Origin: DATHBP01 sp035296085
GTDB lineage: Bacteria; Actinomycetota; Actinomycetes; Propionibacteriales; Nocardioidaceae
Direction of reading: 5' to 3'
NCBI GenBank assembly: GCA_035296085.1
Contig: DATHBP010000096.1
Span: forward strand, 1 to 20,249
Length of the DNA stretch: 20,249 nt
Below the pieces are notes generated by a model. The model did no database searches, had not been told where the DNA came from, and saw only the letters and a list, made by a program, of their open reading frames with translations. Of this stretch, positions 7,114-14,073 are shown piece after piece. Position 1 is the first letter of the stretch. Every line of letters begins with the position of its first letter. The position numbers and the translations under genes were made by a program.

Positions 7114-8184
7114 TCAGCCAGAAGGCACACCGCGCTCCGGGCCGCTCTGGTCCGGACTCAAGAGGGCGGCCTGGTCGACGATCAGACCTCGGAGGCCCAC
7201 CTTCTCGGACTCGTCGAGCCAGCACGCTTCGACACCATCGAGCGCTACCTGCACCATCTCATCCCACCCGTAGCCGAACGCCCGCGCGACAGCGCCGTAC
7301 TCCTGCCCGAGGTTGAGGTTGGTCATGGCGGGGTCGTCGGTGTTGACCGTGGCCAGCAGACCAGCAGTGCGCATCTGAGGGAGGACGTGGTCCTCGAGGC
7401 GGTCGAAACAGTTCGCGATCACGACGTTCGACGTCGGGCACACCGTGATCGGAATCCGCTCGGCCACCATGCGGGCGGTCAGGTCCTCGCTGTCGAGGAT
7501 CGGCACTCCGTGATCGACGCGTTGTAGACCGAGGACGTCGAGACAGGCAGCGATGTCGTCGGCAGAAGAGTTCTCCCCCTGATGTCCGGTCAGACGCAGG
7601 CCGGCGGCCCGCGCAAGGTCGTACCCGGCCAGGAACGTGGTCGAGTCGATGCCCAACTCGGTGGAGTCCATCCCGACACCCAGCAACCGTTCGGTCCCGG
7701 CAGATCCCGCAGCGCGCAACGCGACAATCTCCTCGACGAAGGCCAGGCCCGCCTGCGGCCCGAAGGCACGATCCATGTCGCCGATCAGGCGACAGCTCGT
7801 ACCCGTTTCCGCTTCAGCCGCCGTGATGCCTTCGTCCAAGCCGGCCAGGATCGTAGCCAACGAGTGCCCGGCTGCGAGGTGTCGAGCCGGCGTGAAGAAG
7901 CACTCCTGATGAGCTACGCCATGCGCCGCGCTGTCGAGGATGGCCTCGTAGGCCACCCGCGCCCAGTCCTCACGCTCCGCCAACGTCGACTGGACGAGCC
8001 AGAAGATACTCAGGAACCCGTCGAGCGAGTCGTACGTGTACAGCTCGGCGGGGTCGGAGGTGGGGAGTGGTATCCCGTTCTTCGTGGCCAGGTCGACCAC
8101 CGTGGTGGGGCGGATCGTGCCCTCGATGTGGCAGTGCAGGTCGACTTTCGGCAACGCATCCAGAGCGCGCAGGAGGGCCTCCAT
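7114..8184 (-). CDS. Adenosine/adenine deaminase family metal-dependent hydrolase
   Basis: A 356-residue enzyme of the amidohydrolase-fold purine deaminases, which convert adenosine to inosine or adenine to hypoxanthine using one zinc. The metal and catalytic residues are in place: His17 and His19 in VDLHCHIEGT, His201 and Glu204 in GHQGEN, His225 in RVDHG and Asp283/284 in TVNTDDP. The CPTSN motif at 249-253 is also present. The signature is mixed: CPTSN is usual for adenosine deaminases, whereas [IV]DHG instead of [IL]GHG is usual for adenine deaminases, and GHQGE replaces the common HAGE. Substrate is therefore left open. I chose ATG 8184 (GGGAG nine bases upstream), which puts the metal motif at residue 17 as usual; the frame runs open to 8367. 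Convergent with the anti-sigma gene. Confidence 0.9.
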   Translation of the reverse strand: MEALLRALDALPKVDLHCHIEGTIRPTTVVDLATKNGIPLPTSDPAELYTYDSLDGFLSIFWLVQSTLAEREDWARVAYEAILDSAAHGVAHQECFFTPARHLAAGHSLATILAGLDEGITAAEAETGTSCRLIGDMDRAFGPQAGLAFVEEIVALRAAGSAGTERLLGVGMDSTELGIDSTTFLAGYDLARAAGLRLTGHQGENSSADDIAACLDVLGLQRVDHGVPILDSEDLTARMVAERIPITVCPTSNVVIANCFDRLEDHVLPQMRTAGLLATVNTDDPAMTNLNLGQEYGAVARAFGYGWDEMVQVALDGVEACWLDESEKVGLRGLIVDQAALLSPDQSGPERGVPSG

Positions 8185-8408
8185 GCCGGCATGCTCCCAG
8201 CCCACGGTGTGACTGCGACAGATCCGGAGAACGAGTCCCTCTGCCGCGACGGTCGACGGCATCGCTGTTGCCCCGGGGCTGCTGACTGGCCGGCCCACGG
8301 CCCGATATTGCGGGGTAGCGACTGCGGGTCGTCGGAGGCGCTTTGAGCGTGGTAGCGTCCGCCGCACCCGGTGGCGGGGACAACGCGAGAGCAGTGGGAG
8401 GGCATGGC

Positions 8409-8855
8409 ATGCACCGCTTCACCCAATTCACAGTCGCGGCGACGGCCGCTGTCGCAGCACTGGTCGCCGGTGCCTCGGGGGCATCAGGAGCGCCGTCCGG
8501 CGATCCTGATGCCGTCCGCACGGCCAATCCGGCCCATGCCTGCGCCGCCGTCCCAGGAACGCTCGAGCAGTTCGGCATCACTGCCGAGGACTTCGACTAC
8601 GTCGACTGCGTGCGAGAACTGGCCGGGCGGGTTCCCCTGACCGTTTTCGGCGGCGATGCCTACGCGCGGTGCGCTGAGCTGGAAGCGGGGGTCGAGACGC
8701 CCTTCGGCTTCTTCGCGATCACCTACCCCTACACCTTCCACGCCGAGGCAGGCGACCCGTTCCCGAACCTCAGGGCGCACTCACGAGAGCAGTGCGCGAG
8801 AGCGCTGTGGACATTCCACAAGATCGCGAGCTACCTCCCGCCAGAAGGGGAGTAA
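8409..8855 (+). CDS. Small secreted four-cysteine protein, unknown function
   Basis: A 148-residue protein not recognised as a known family. Residues 1-28 form a Sec-type signal peptide: a short basic start (MHR), a hydrophobic Ala/Val core (VAATAAVAALVAGA) and small residues near a probable cleavage in ASGASGA. The mature part has four cysteines at positions 45, 67, 88 and 129, enough for two disulfides, and aromatic-rich stretches (TPFGFFAITYPYTFH, TFHKIASYLPP). GGGAGG lies seven bases before ATG 8409, which fixes the start over the upstream in-frame codon at 8343. It is divergent from the deaminase gene across 224 bp and is followed after six bases by a strong hairpin. No membrane anchor or lipobox is visible, so release outside the cell is expected. 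Confidence 0.75.
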   Translation: MHRFTQFTVAATAAVAALVAGASGASGAPSGDPDAVRTANPAHACAAVPGTLEQFGITAEDFDYVDCVRELAGRVPLTVFGGDAYARCAELEAGVETPFGFFAITYPYTFHAEAGDPFPNLRAHSREQCARALWTFHKIASYLPPEGE

Positions 8856-8860
8856 GAGCC

Positions 8861-8880
8861 GCGGGCCAATCACGGCCCGC
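8861..8880 (+). terminator. Strong GC hairpin after the secreted protein gene
   Basis: GCGGGCC (8861-8867) and GGCCCGC (8874-8880) are perfect inverse complements around a six-base loop, starting six bases after the stop codon of the four-cysteine protein. There is no T-run, which is common for actinobacterial terminators. It is probably a terminator or an mRNA 3' protecting stem. Confidence 0.55.
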
Positions 8881-8907
8881 AGCTTCGGCCCCCGCAGCTT
8901 CGGCGGG
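8876..8907 (+). repeat. 14-bp tandem direct repeat with a second hairpin
   Basis: CCCGCAGCTTCGGC occurs twice, at 8876-8889 and 8891-8904, one base apart. The second copy with the next three bases forms CCCGC-loop-GCGGG (8891-8907). The first copy overlaps the right arm of the 8861-8880 hairpin, so alternative pairings are possible. It lies 32 bases before the probable GTG start of the kinase-like gene. Confidence 0.6.
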
Positions 8908-8938
8908 TTGCCGCGCAGAGCCGTCTCGGACCGCCGGG

Positions 8939-9799
8939 GTGTCCGGACTGCTGAGCGCTACGTCTATCGCTGAGGACCCTGCCGTCTATGTCCATCGGCA
9001 GGGGAGCGTGGTCGCAGAGTTCGGCCACCTCACCCAGGACTCGGGGAACGTGTCATGGGTCGTTGACGCCGGGGACCGACGCCTGTTCGTGAAGACGGCA
9101 GGGACAACCGGTCCGCCACCGTCCGGCGCTCCGGTGCCCTACTTCGACCACGAGGGCCGGGTCAGGCAGCTGCGCAACGCGATTGACCTTGCCTACTCCT
9201 GTCGTCATCGCGCCTTGCCCCGGCTGCTCAACGTCATCGAGTCACCGTCTGGGCCGGCCCTGGTCTATGAAGCTGCACAGGGAGAACTTGTCGGGGCCGC
9301 CCACGGCGACCGAGAGACCCCGGGGTCGGCGTACCAGCGGTTCGCGCACCTGCCGGCTGATCAGCTTTTCGGCGTTTTCGATGTGTTGATCGATCTTCAC
9401 TTGGCACTCGCCAAGGCCGGCTGGGTTGCCTGCGACCTCTACGACGGCTGCCTCATCGTCGACTTTTCCACCGCATCGCTCATGGTCATCGACCTCGATA
9501 GCTACCGACGCGGCCCGACCATAAACGACATGGGCCGAATGTTCGGCGCTTCCCGTTTCATGGCCCCCGAAGAGTTCGAGGTGGGGGCGCTCATCGACGA
9601 GCGCACCACTGTGTTTACGCTCGGTCGGCTTGTCTGGCACTTCGGGACTCGACTGACCGAACAGGCCGAAGACTTCTGCGGCTCACCAAGACTCGCCCAC
9701 GTCATCCAGCACGCCTGCCAACCGTCCCCTGCGGACAGGTACGCCAGCGTTGCAACCTTCGCCGACGCATGGATCACTGCACGCACCCGCAGCGGGTAG
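8939..9799 (+). CDS. Divergent serine/threonine protein kinase-like protein
   Basis: A 286-residue soluble protein with a kinase-fold layout. Lys52 in RLFVKTAG fits the ATP-binding beta-3 lysine; 'GPALVYEAAQGELV' (105-118) fits the hinge; 'ACDLYDGCLIVDF' (164-176) replaces the HRDxxxxN catalytic loop; 'VIDLDSY' (183-189) stands for DFG; 'FMAPEEF' (207-213) is the APE motif; and 'DERTTVFTLGRLVWHFG' plus 'CQPSPADRYASVATFADAW' are the late helices. Asp166 could be the base, but the His-Arg before it and the magnesium-binding Asn are missing (Cys171 in its place), so activity is uncertain. The start is a best guess: GTG 8939 lacks a clear ribosome binding site, and the frame is open to 8792, overlapping the previous gene. 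The stop abuts a decayed phosphotransferase fragment on the other strand. Confidence 0.75.
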   Translation: MSGLLSATSIAEDPAVYVHRQGSVVAEFGHLTQDSGNVSWVVDAGDRRLFVKTAGTTGPPPSGAPVPYFDHEGRVRQLRNAIDLAYSCRHRALPRLLNVIESPSGPALVYEAAQGELVGAAHGDRETPGSAYQRFAHLPADQLFGVFDVLIDLHLALAKAGWVACDLYDGCLIVDFSTASLMVIDLDSYRRGPTINDMGRMFGASRFMAPEEFEVGALIDERTTVFTLGRLVWHFGTRLTEQAEDFCGSPRLAHVIQHACQPSPADRYASVATFADAWITARTRSG

Positions 9800-9891
9800 T
9801 TGGCAAGGTCGTACAGGACATCGCCCTGGCCCGCCTCGGACCAGTCGACCACGCCGGTAATGCTGTCACCGTCGACGAACACGTGGCCGAC
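9800..9891 (-). pseudogene. Fragment of an aminoglycoside-phosphotransferase (APH)-like gene
   Basis: Read on the minus strand, this stretch gives 'QVGHVFVDGDSITGVVDW' followed by 'SEAGQGDVLYDLA', which is the Brenner-loop-to-DxD region of APH-family small-molecule kinases (usual form: HxGNxFVDGDRITGVIDWSEAGxGDxxYDLA). Upstream the frame reaches a stop at 9928-9930 without the preceding family sequence, and downstream the similarity ends where the kinase-like gene stops (9799). About 31 residues of a ~300-residue protein remain and no start codon serves it, so it is a relic. It shows that this junction is a deletion or recombination scar. Confidence 0.65.
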
Positions 9892-9942
9892 TTGAGAAAA
9901 TTCCGTGTCGCCGGATTCGTGCGCGTCTTAGCCTTGTACGTC

Positions 9943-10953
9943 GTGGACATCCGCGTGCTCGACCAGACGGCTTTGGCCGACGACGCGGTGATGCGCGACG
10001 TCTACGACATCAACCGACGTGCGGAGCTTTTCGGGCGGCCCCACGCGCCGTATTGGGAGTTCGAGGAGTTCCTGGGTGCGTTTCGCTCACCCGACAGCGG
10101 TGAGCGGCAGGAGTTGTTCGTGGCCTATGACGGCGACCGAATGGTCGGCAGCGCCGTGCTGTGGTCGTTCCTGCTCGACAACACCGACAAGGCGTTCTTC
10201 AGCATCAGTGTGGACGTGCCGCAACGGCGTCGTGGCATCGGCCGGGGGCTAGTTCAGTGGCTCGAGCAAACCGTCAAGGACGATGACCGGTCGCTGATCC
10301 TGGCCGACGCCATCTTGCCCTTCGACGGCCGCGAGGACCACGCCCACCAGCGTTTCGCCGAGGCGTGCGGCTACGAGCTCTCCAACTACGAGGTAGTCCG
10401 ACACCTCACGTTGCCGGTCCCCGACGAGCAGATCCAGGAGTGGATCGACGAGGCCGCGCCCCGCCACACCGAGTACACGGTCGAGACGTTCGTGGGCGCG
10501 GTGCCCGACGACCTCGTCGAGTCACTGTGCGTGCTGCTCGGCCAGCTTGCGGTCGATGCGCCGAGTGGCGCCGTCGATTTCGAAGAGGAGTTGGTCACCC
10601 CGCAGCGGTACGCCGAGTTGGTTGCGACCACGGCCGCTATGGGCCGCGCCCGCTACGAGACAGTTGCCCTCAACCGGGATCGGCAGGTCGTCGCGCAGTC
10701 GACGCTCGCCGTGTCTCTGGAGCACAGCACCGAGGTGTACCAGTGGGGCACGTTCGTGCACCGCGAGCACCGCGGCCACAGGCTGGGCCTGGCAACGAAG
10801 GCGGTGAACCTCCGCGCCGTCCAGGCCGTACGCGGCGACCTGACTCTGGTCACCACCCAAAACGCCGAGACAAACGACTACATGGTCTCTATCAACGAGC
10901 GGATGGGGTTCCGGCCGATCGAGATCGCCGCCGAGTACGTCAAGCGCCTCTGA
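9943..10953 (+). CDS. Tandem GNAT-domain N-acetyltransferase
   Basis: A 336-residue protein with two GNAT folds. The first (residues ~1-158) has motif A in 'FFSISVDVPQRRRGIGRGLVQWLE' with the Q/RxxGxG acetyl-CoA pyrophosphate loop at about 94-100. The second (~178-336) has 'WGTFVHREHRGHRLGLATKAVNL' at 268-290 and the terminal 'NAETNDYMVSINERMGFRP' that is typical of the mycothiol-synthase-like and antibiotic-acetyltransferase double GNAT proteins. It transfers an acyl group from acyl-CoA to an amine, with substrate unknown. The start is taken at GTG 9943 (MDIRVLDQTAL), which begins the fold as usual; no good ribosome binding site is visible and GTG 9919 is possible. The longer frame to 9769 crosses the APH relic and is rejected. 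Convergent with the peptidase E gene. Confidence 0.87.
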   Translation: MDIRVLDQTALADDAVMRDVYDINRRAELFGRPHAPYWEFEEFLGAFRSPDSGERQELFVAYDGDRMVGSAVLWSFLLDNTDKAFFSISVDVPQRRRGIGRGLVQWLEQTVKDDDRSLILADAILPFDGREDHAHQRFAEACGYELSNYEVVRHLTLPVPDEQIQEWIDEAAPRHTEYTVETFVGAVPDDLVESLCVLLGQLAVDAPSGAVDFEEELVTPQRYAELVATTAAMGRARYETVALNRDRQVVAQSTLAVSLEHSTEVYQWGTFVHREHRGHRLGLATKAVNLRAVQAVRGDLTLVTTQNAETNDYMVSINERMGFRPIEIAAEYVKRL

Positions 10954-11017
10954 CTCTCGGGCGAAACCCGTTTGATCGCCGCTGCGCTCGACCTGGCGGT
11001 GTGCTGGGCGTCTAGCG

Positions 11018-11707
11018 CTAATCGGTTTCAGAGCTCAGGGTCCGGAGTTGCTGCCAGTGCCCTTCGGAAACGAAGTCGACGTCACCGTCGACCACCGTGA
11101 TCGCCGTCTGGTCGTCTATCGCATATGCCCTGTTGGGGATCCCAGCCGCCCACCGCTCCGCCTCGGCCATGGAGTTTCCTGGCATGCCGTCTGCAGCTAG
11201 ATGAGGGCAGATCGAAAAGTTGACGACACCCAACGTGGTCTCGTCGCCGTTGGGTGGTCGCCACTGGATGAAGTCGTCCCCGACACTGGGGGTCATCACC
11301 ATGCTTCCAGCGCTGAGCCCTACCCAGACGGTCTCGCTCAACGAGGGCAGCAGGTCCGCCAGCCCGGACTCGCGCATCCAATGGCACAGGTAGAGGACGT
11401 CGCCGCCCGCGACGAGCAGGGCATCTGCTTCCCGGACCAGCGGCACCCAACGTTCGGCGTCGATGCTGGGCAGCGCGGTCAGCTCCAGCACTCCGACGGA
11501 CTTCCAGCCCAGGTCGACCATGGGGTTCTCGGAGTTGCCGCTGATGAACTGCCAAGCCTTCTCCCCTGGGCCGACCATCGGATGCCCGTACTGCGCAGTA
11601 GGGATGCACAGCGCGGTGGATTCAGCGGTCGGCTTGCCAAGGAGCACTACGAGCGCGTCGCGGATGCTGGCATTCGTCACACCCCCGGAGGTGAGAAGAA
11701 GCTTCAC
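11018..11707 (-). CDS. Peptidase E-like protein (type 1 glutamine amidotransferase-like, S51 family)
   Basis: A 229-residue cytoplasmic protein. The nucleophile elbow is VGLSAGSM with Ser132, the fold begins with 'KLLLTSGG', 'VREADALLVAGGDVLYLCHWM' (91-111) is the conserved glycine-rich turn before the nucleophile strand, and His169 in NFSICPHL is the likely catalytic histidine. S51 peptidases cleave Asp-X dipeptides; actinobacterial relatives of this length are mostly uncharacterised, so dipeptidase activity is only likely. The start is well supported: GTG 11707 has AGGAG six bases upstream, while the in-frame ATG at 11764 would add 19 unrelated residues. It is on the same strand as and 118 bp downstream of the XRE-cupin regulator, with no overlap, so co-transcription is possible but not evident. 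Confidence 0.88.
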   Translation of the reverse strand: MKLLLTSGGVTNASIRDALVVLLGKPTAESTALCIPTAQYGHPMVGPGEKAWQFISGNSENPMVDLGWKSVGVLELTALPSIDAERWVPLVREADALLVAGGDVLYLCHWMRESGLADLLPSLSETVWVGLSAGSMVMTPSVGDDFIQWRPPNGDETTLGVVNFSICPHLAADGMPGNSMAEAERWAAGIPNRAYAIDDQTAITVVDGDVDFVSEGHWQQLRTLSSETD

Positions 11708-11825
11708 GGTGTCTCCTGGAAGGGACGTTGGTCGATAGCGAACGGCGACGTGACGGCCGCCCACCTTCCCACGAACGATCCCAGGCCGAGGGCTGGCTGT
11801 GCGCGGAGTCGCTCGCGGGGAGGCG

Positions 11826-12404
11826 TCAGGTCTTGGATCTGACGTGCATCCGCTCGCCCTGGGGCCCGAAGAGCGCCAGAATTTCGGTCGGTTGGTCGCC
11901 GTGGTTGGCGATGACGTGCGGGGTGCGAGTATCGAACTCGACCACCTCGCCCGGACGAAGGTCGAGAATCTGGTGCCCGAGGACGAGGTGTAACCGGCCG
12001 GACAGGACGTAGATCCACTCGTAGCCCTCGTGGACCTTCGGCTCGTACGTCTCTCGCGGGTCGTGCGGCGGCACGATCACCTTGTACGCCTGCAGCCCAC
12101 CCGGCCGCCGGGTCAGCGGGATGAACGTGCGGCCGTGCCGCTTGATCGGCTTCGCCCGTACCCGGGGGTCACCAGTCTCTGGGGCGTCGACCAGCTCGTC
12201 GAGCGGCACTTGGTGCGCTCGAGCCAGCGGCAGGAGCAGCTCCAGAGTCGGCTTGCGCTGCCCGGACTCCAGCCGGGACAACGTGCTCACCGAAATACCG
12301 GTGCGCGTCGCCAACTCCGCCAGGGTCGCACCCTGCTCCCCCCGCAGTGCGCGCAGCCGCGCGCCGACTCCCTCAAGCACGTCATCGAACTCCGCCGTCG
12401 TCAT
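11826..12404 (-). CDS. XRE-family regulator with C-terminal cupin domain
   Basis: A 192-residue transcription factor. A Cro/C1-type helix-turn-helix occupies residues ~14-68 ('RLRALRGEQGATLAELATRTGISVSTLSRLESGQRKPTLELLLPLA'), and a cupin_2 sensory barrel occupies ~105-182 ('HEGYEWIYVLSGRLHLVLG' and 'TPHVIANHGDQPTEIL'). The cupin probably binds a small effector or metal through its His/Glu residues. The ATG at 12404 fits family starts; no ribosome binding site is present, and a near-perfect palindrome begins three bases upstream, so the message may be leaderless or nearly so. It is divergent from the flavoprotein-methyltransferase pair across 61 bp, which makes it their likely regulator and its own. 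An in-frame ATG at 12422 lies inside the palindrome and is disfavoured. Confidence 0.92.
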   Translation of the reverse strand: MTTAEFDDVLEGVGARLRALRGEQGATLAELATRTGISVSTLSRLESGQRKPTLELLLPLARAHQVPLDELVDAPETGDPRVRAKPIKRHGRTFIPLTRRPGGLQAYKVIVPPHDPRETYEPKVHEGYEWIYVLSGRLHLVLGHQILDLRPGEVVEFDTRTPHVIANHGDQPTEILALFGPQGERMHVRSKT

Positions 12405-12407
12405 GAT

Positions 12408-12422
12408 TTGCCAGACTAGCAA
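12408..12422. promoter_or_regulatory. Palindromic operator candidate between XRE and flavoprotein genes
   Basis: TTGCCAGACTAGCAA is a 15-bp near-palindrome: arms TTGCCAG and CTAGCAA pair at six of seven positions around a central A. It sits three bases before the XRE-cupin ATG and 44 bases before the probable flavoprotein start, in an AT-rich patch (AAGAAAATTTGTCATA follows). A dimeric XRE protein bound here would block both genes. TTGCCA also resembles a plus-strand -35 box, but a matching -10 is not clear. Confidence 0.55.
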
Positions 12423-12465
12423 GAAAATTTGTCATACGCGTGCGGTGTACTGGATGCTGATGGGC

Positions 12466-13362
12466 ATGGACATCAACGAGTCGTACGACGTGGTCGTGGT
12501 CGGTGGGGGAGCCGCTGGGCTAAGCGCCGCGCTGGTGCTGGGACGGTCCCGGCGCTCAGTGCTGGTGATCGACGCAGGCGAGCCTCGCAATGCCGCCGCT
12601 GACCACATGCACAACTATCTCGGCAGGGAAGGCGCGACGCCCGCCGGACTGCTGGAGATCGGCCGCGAGGAGGTCGGGCGATACGGCGTAGAGGTACGCC
12701 CCGGCCGGGTCTGTTCCGTCGTGCGCACCGGCAACGGCTTCGCCCTCGGTCTCGAGAACGGCAGCTCGGTCTCTTCCCGCCGGCTGGTGCTCGCCACCGG
12801 CGTAGTCGACGGGCTGCCGGACGTCGCGGGCCTGGCGGAGCGGTTCGGCCGCGACGTGCTGCACTGTCCGTACTGCCACGGCTGGGAGGTCGCCGACCTG
12901 CCGCTCGGGATCGTGGCCACTGGGCCCGACTACGTCGAGCGGGCCCTGCTGTTTCGCCAATGGAGCGACGACGTTGTGATACTCCTCAACGGCCAACCAG
13001 CGCCGCAGGGAGAGGACGCTGAGAAGCTCGCCGCCCGGGCCATCGAGGTAGTGGCGGGCGAGATCGCCCGCGTGGTCGTCGAGGACGACGCCGTCACCGG
13101 TGTCGAACTGGTCGGCGGCAAGGTCGTGGCCCGGACAGTGCTGGTGGTCACCACCGTGCCAACCCCCGACACCACGCTGCTCGACGCTGCCGGTGGCCCG
13201 GAGACCCCCGGCCTGAAGGTCGTCGGCAACGCGGCCACACCGTACGGCGGGGTCATCAGCTCGGCCGCCGACGGCATGGTGGCCGGAACGCTCCTCAACC
13301 ACGAGCTAATCCTCGAGGAGACCGCAGCCGCCTTGGCGCAGCGCCGCAAGGACGCCGCCTGA
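12466..13362 (+). CDS. Thioredoxin-reductase-like FAD oxidoreductase with CPYC motif
   Basis: A 298-residue flavoprotein of the TrxR-like pyridine nucleotide-disulfide family. The FAD-binding loop is GGGAAG at residues 13-18, the redox pair is Cys134-Pro-Tyr-Cys137 followed by HGWE, and the C-terminal FAD motif is 'GLKVVGNAATPYGGVISSAADG'. The second dinucleotide site, where reductases have GGGDSAxEEA, reads 'GIVATGPDYVERA' (148-160) and lacks the glycine pattern. Together with CxxC-HG[YW]E this is closer to dithiol oxidases such as GliT, HlmI and DepH than to true thioredoxin reductases; that comparison is from memory of the families. Its TGA overlaps the ATG of the methyltransferase (TGATG). 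ATGs at 12454 and 12460 are alternative starts; none has a clear ribosome binding site. Confidence 0.9.
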   Translation: MDINESYDVVVVGGGAAGLSAALVLGRSRRSVLVIDAGEPRNAAADHMHNYLGREGATPAGLLEIGREEVGRYGVEVRPGRVCSVVRTGNGFALGLENGSSVSSRRLVLATGVVDGLPDVAGLAERFGRDVLHCPYCHGWEVADLPLGIVATGPDYVERALLFRQWSDDVVILLNGQPAPQGEDAEKLAARAIEVVAGEIARVVVEDDAVTGVELVGGKVVARTVLVVTTVPTPDTTLLDAAGGPETPGLKVVGNAATPYGGVISSAADGMVAGTLLNHELILEETAAALAQRRKDAA

Positions 13363-14036
13363 TGACCGCACACAGACACCAGCACGGGCATGGACACGGG
13401 GAGCTCAGCGAGGACGAGGCTTCCGCCATGTTCGAGTCGCCAAGCTGGGAGGAGCGTTACTCCGGCGAGGAGAAAGTCTGGAGCGGGAACCCCAACCCGC
13501 AACTGGTCGCGGAGGCGTCCGGGTTGACGCCGGGAACCGCGCTCGACGTCGGCTGCGGAGAAGGCGGCGATGTGATCTGGCTGGCCCGCCAGGGGTGGAG
13601 GGTCACCGGCGCCGACTTCTCCGCCAACGGCCTGGCCCGCGCCGCTCGGCACGCTGAGGAGGCCGGGGTCGCCGACCGCACCGACTGGTGGCAGGTCGAC
13701 GCCCGGACCTTCGCAGCCGACGGCCGGACCTTCGACCTGGTCACCACCCACTTCCTGCACCCCCCGGACGGCGCGATGGTCGAGGTGACGCGCCGACTGG
13801 CCGATGCCGTCGCGCCCGGCGGGCATCTGCTCGTGGTGGGTCACGCGCCGTCTGAGGTGTTCACCCAGCTGACCGCAAGCCACCGCAGAGCGATGTTCTT
13901 GGCCGAGGACCTGCTCCCAGGCCTGCCCGATGGCTTTGACGCTCTCGTGGTCGAGCAGCGCCCGCGAAGGGTGACGCGCGAAGACGTGAAAGTCGACGTC
14001 CACGACTCCACGCTGCTCGCCCACCGTAGGCGTTAG
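13362..14036 (+). CDS. Class I SAM methyltransferase with His-rich N-terminus
   Basis: A 224-residue cytoplasmic methyltransferase. Motif I is LDVGCGEGGD at residues 61-70 and the ribose-binding acid is Asp85 in GADFS. The sequence 'SWEERYSGEEKVWSGNPNPQLVAEASGLTPGTALDVGCGEGGD' is the TehB/thiopurine-methyltransferase-like opening of the fold, a group that methylates small thiols, oxyanions or halides. The N-terminus has histidine at every second position (His4, 6, 8, 10, 12), which may bind a metal. The ATG overlaps the stop of the flavoprotein gene by one base, so the two are coupled. In some actinobacteria the same two domains are annotated as one bifunctional protein, which supports joint function. 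Substrate not determined. Confidence 0.9.
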   Translation: MTAHRHQHGHGHGELSEDEASAMFESPSWEERYSGEEKVWSGNPNPQLVAEASGLTPGTALDVGCGEGGDVIWLARQGWRVTGADFSANGLARAARHAEEAGVADRTDWWQVDARTFAADGRTFDLVTTHFLHPPDGAMVEVTRRLADAVAPGGHLLVVGHAPSEVFTQLTASHRRAMFLAEDLLPGLPDGFDALVVEQRPRRVTREDVKVDVHDSTLLAHRRR

Positions 14037-14073
14037 GGAAACCTGGGGTGCTGCAGGGCCCGGAGGGGTGGGA

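Noticed and set aside
10958..10973. CGGG-CGAAA-CCCG stem followed by TTT after the GNAT gene
   Set aside because: Only four base pairs and three T; too weak to call a terminator, although it sits in a convergent gap where one is expected.
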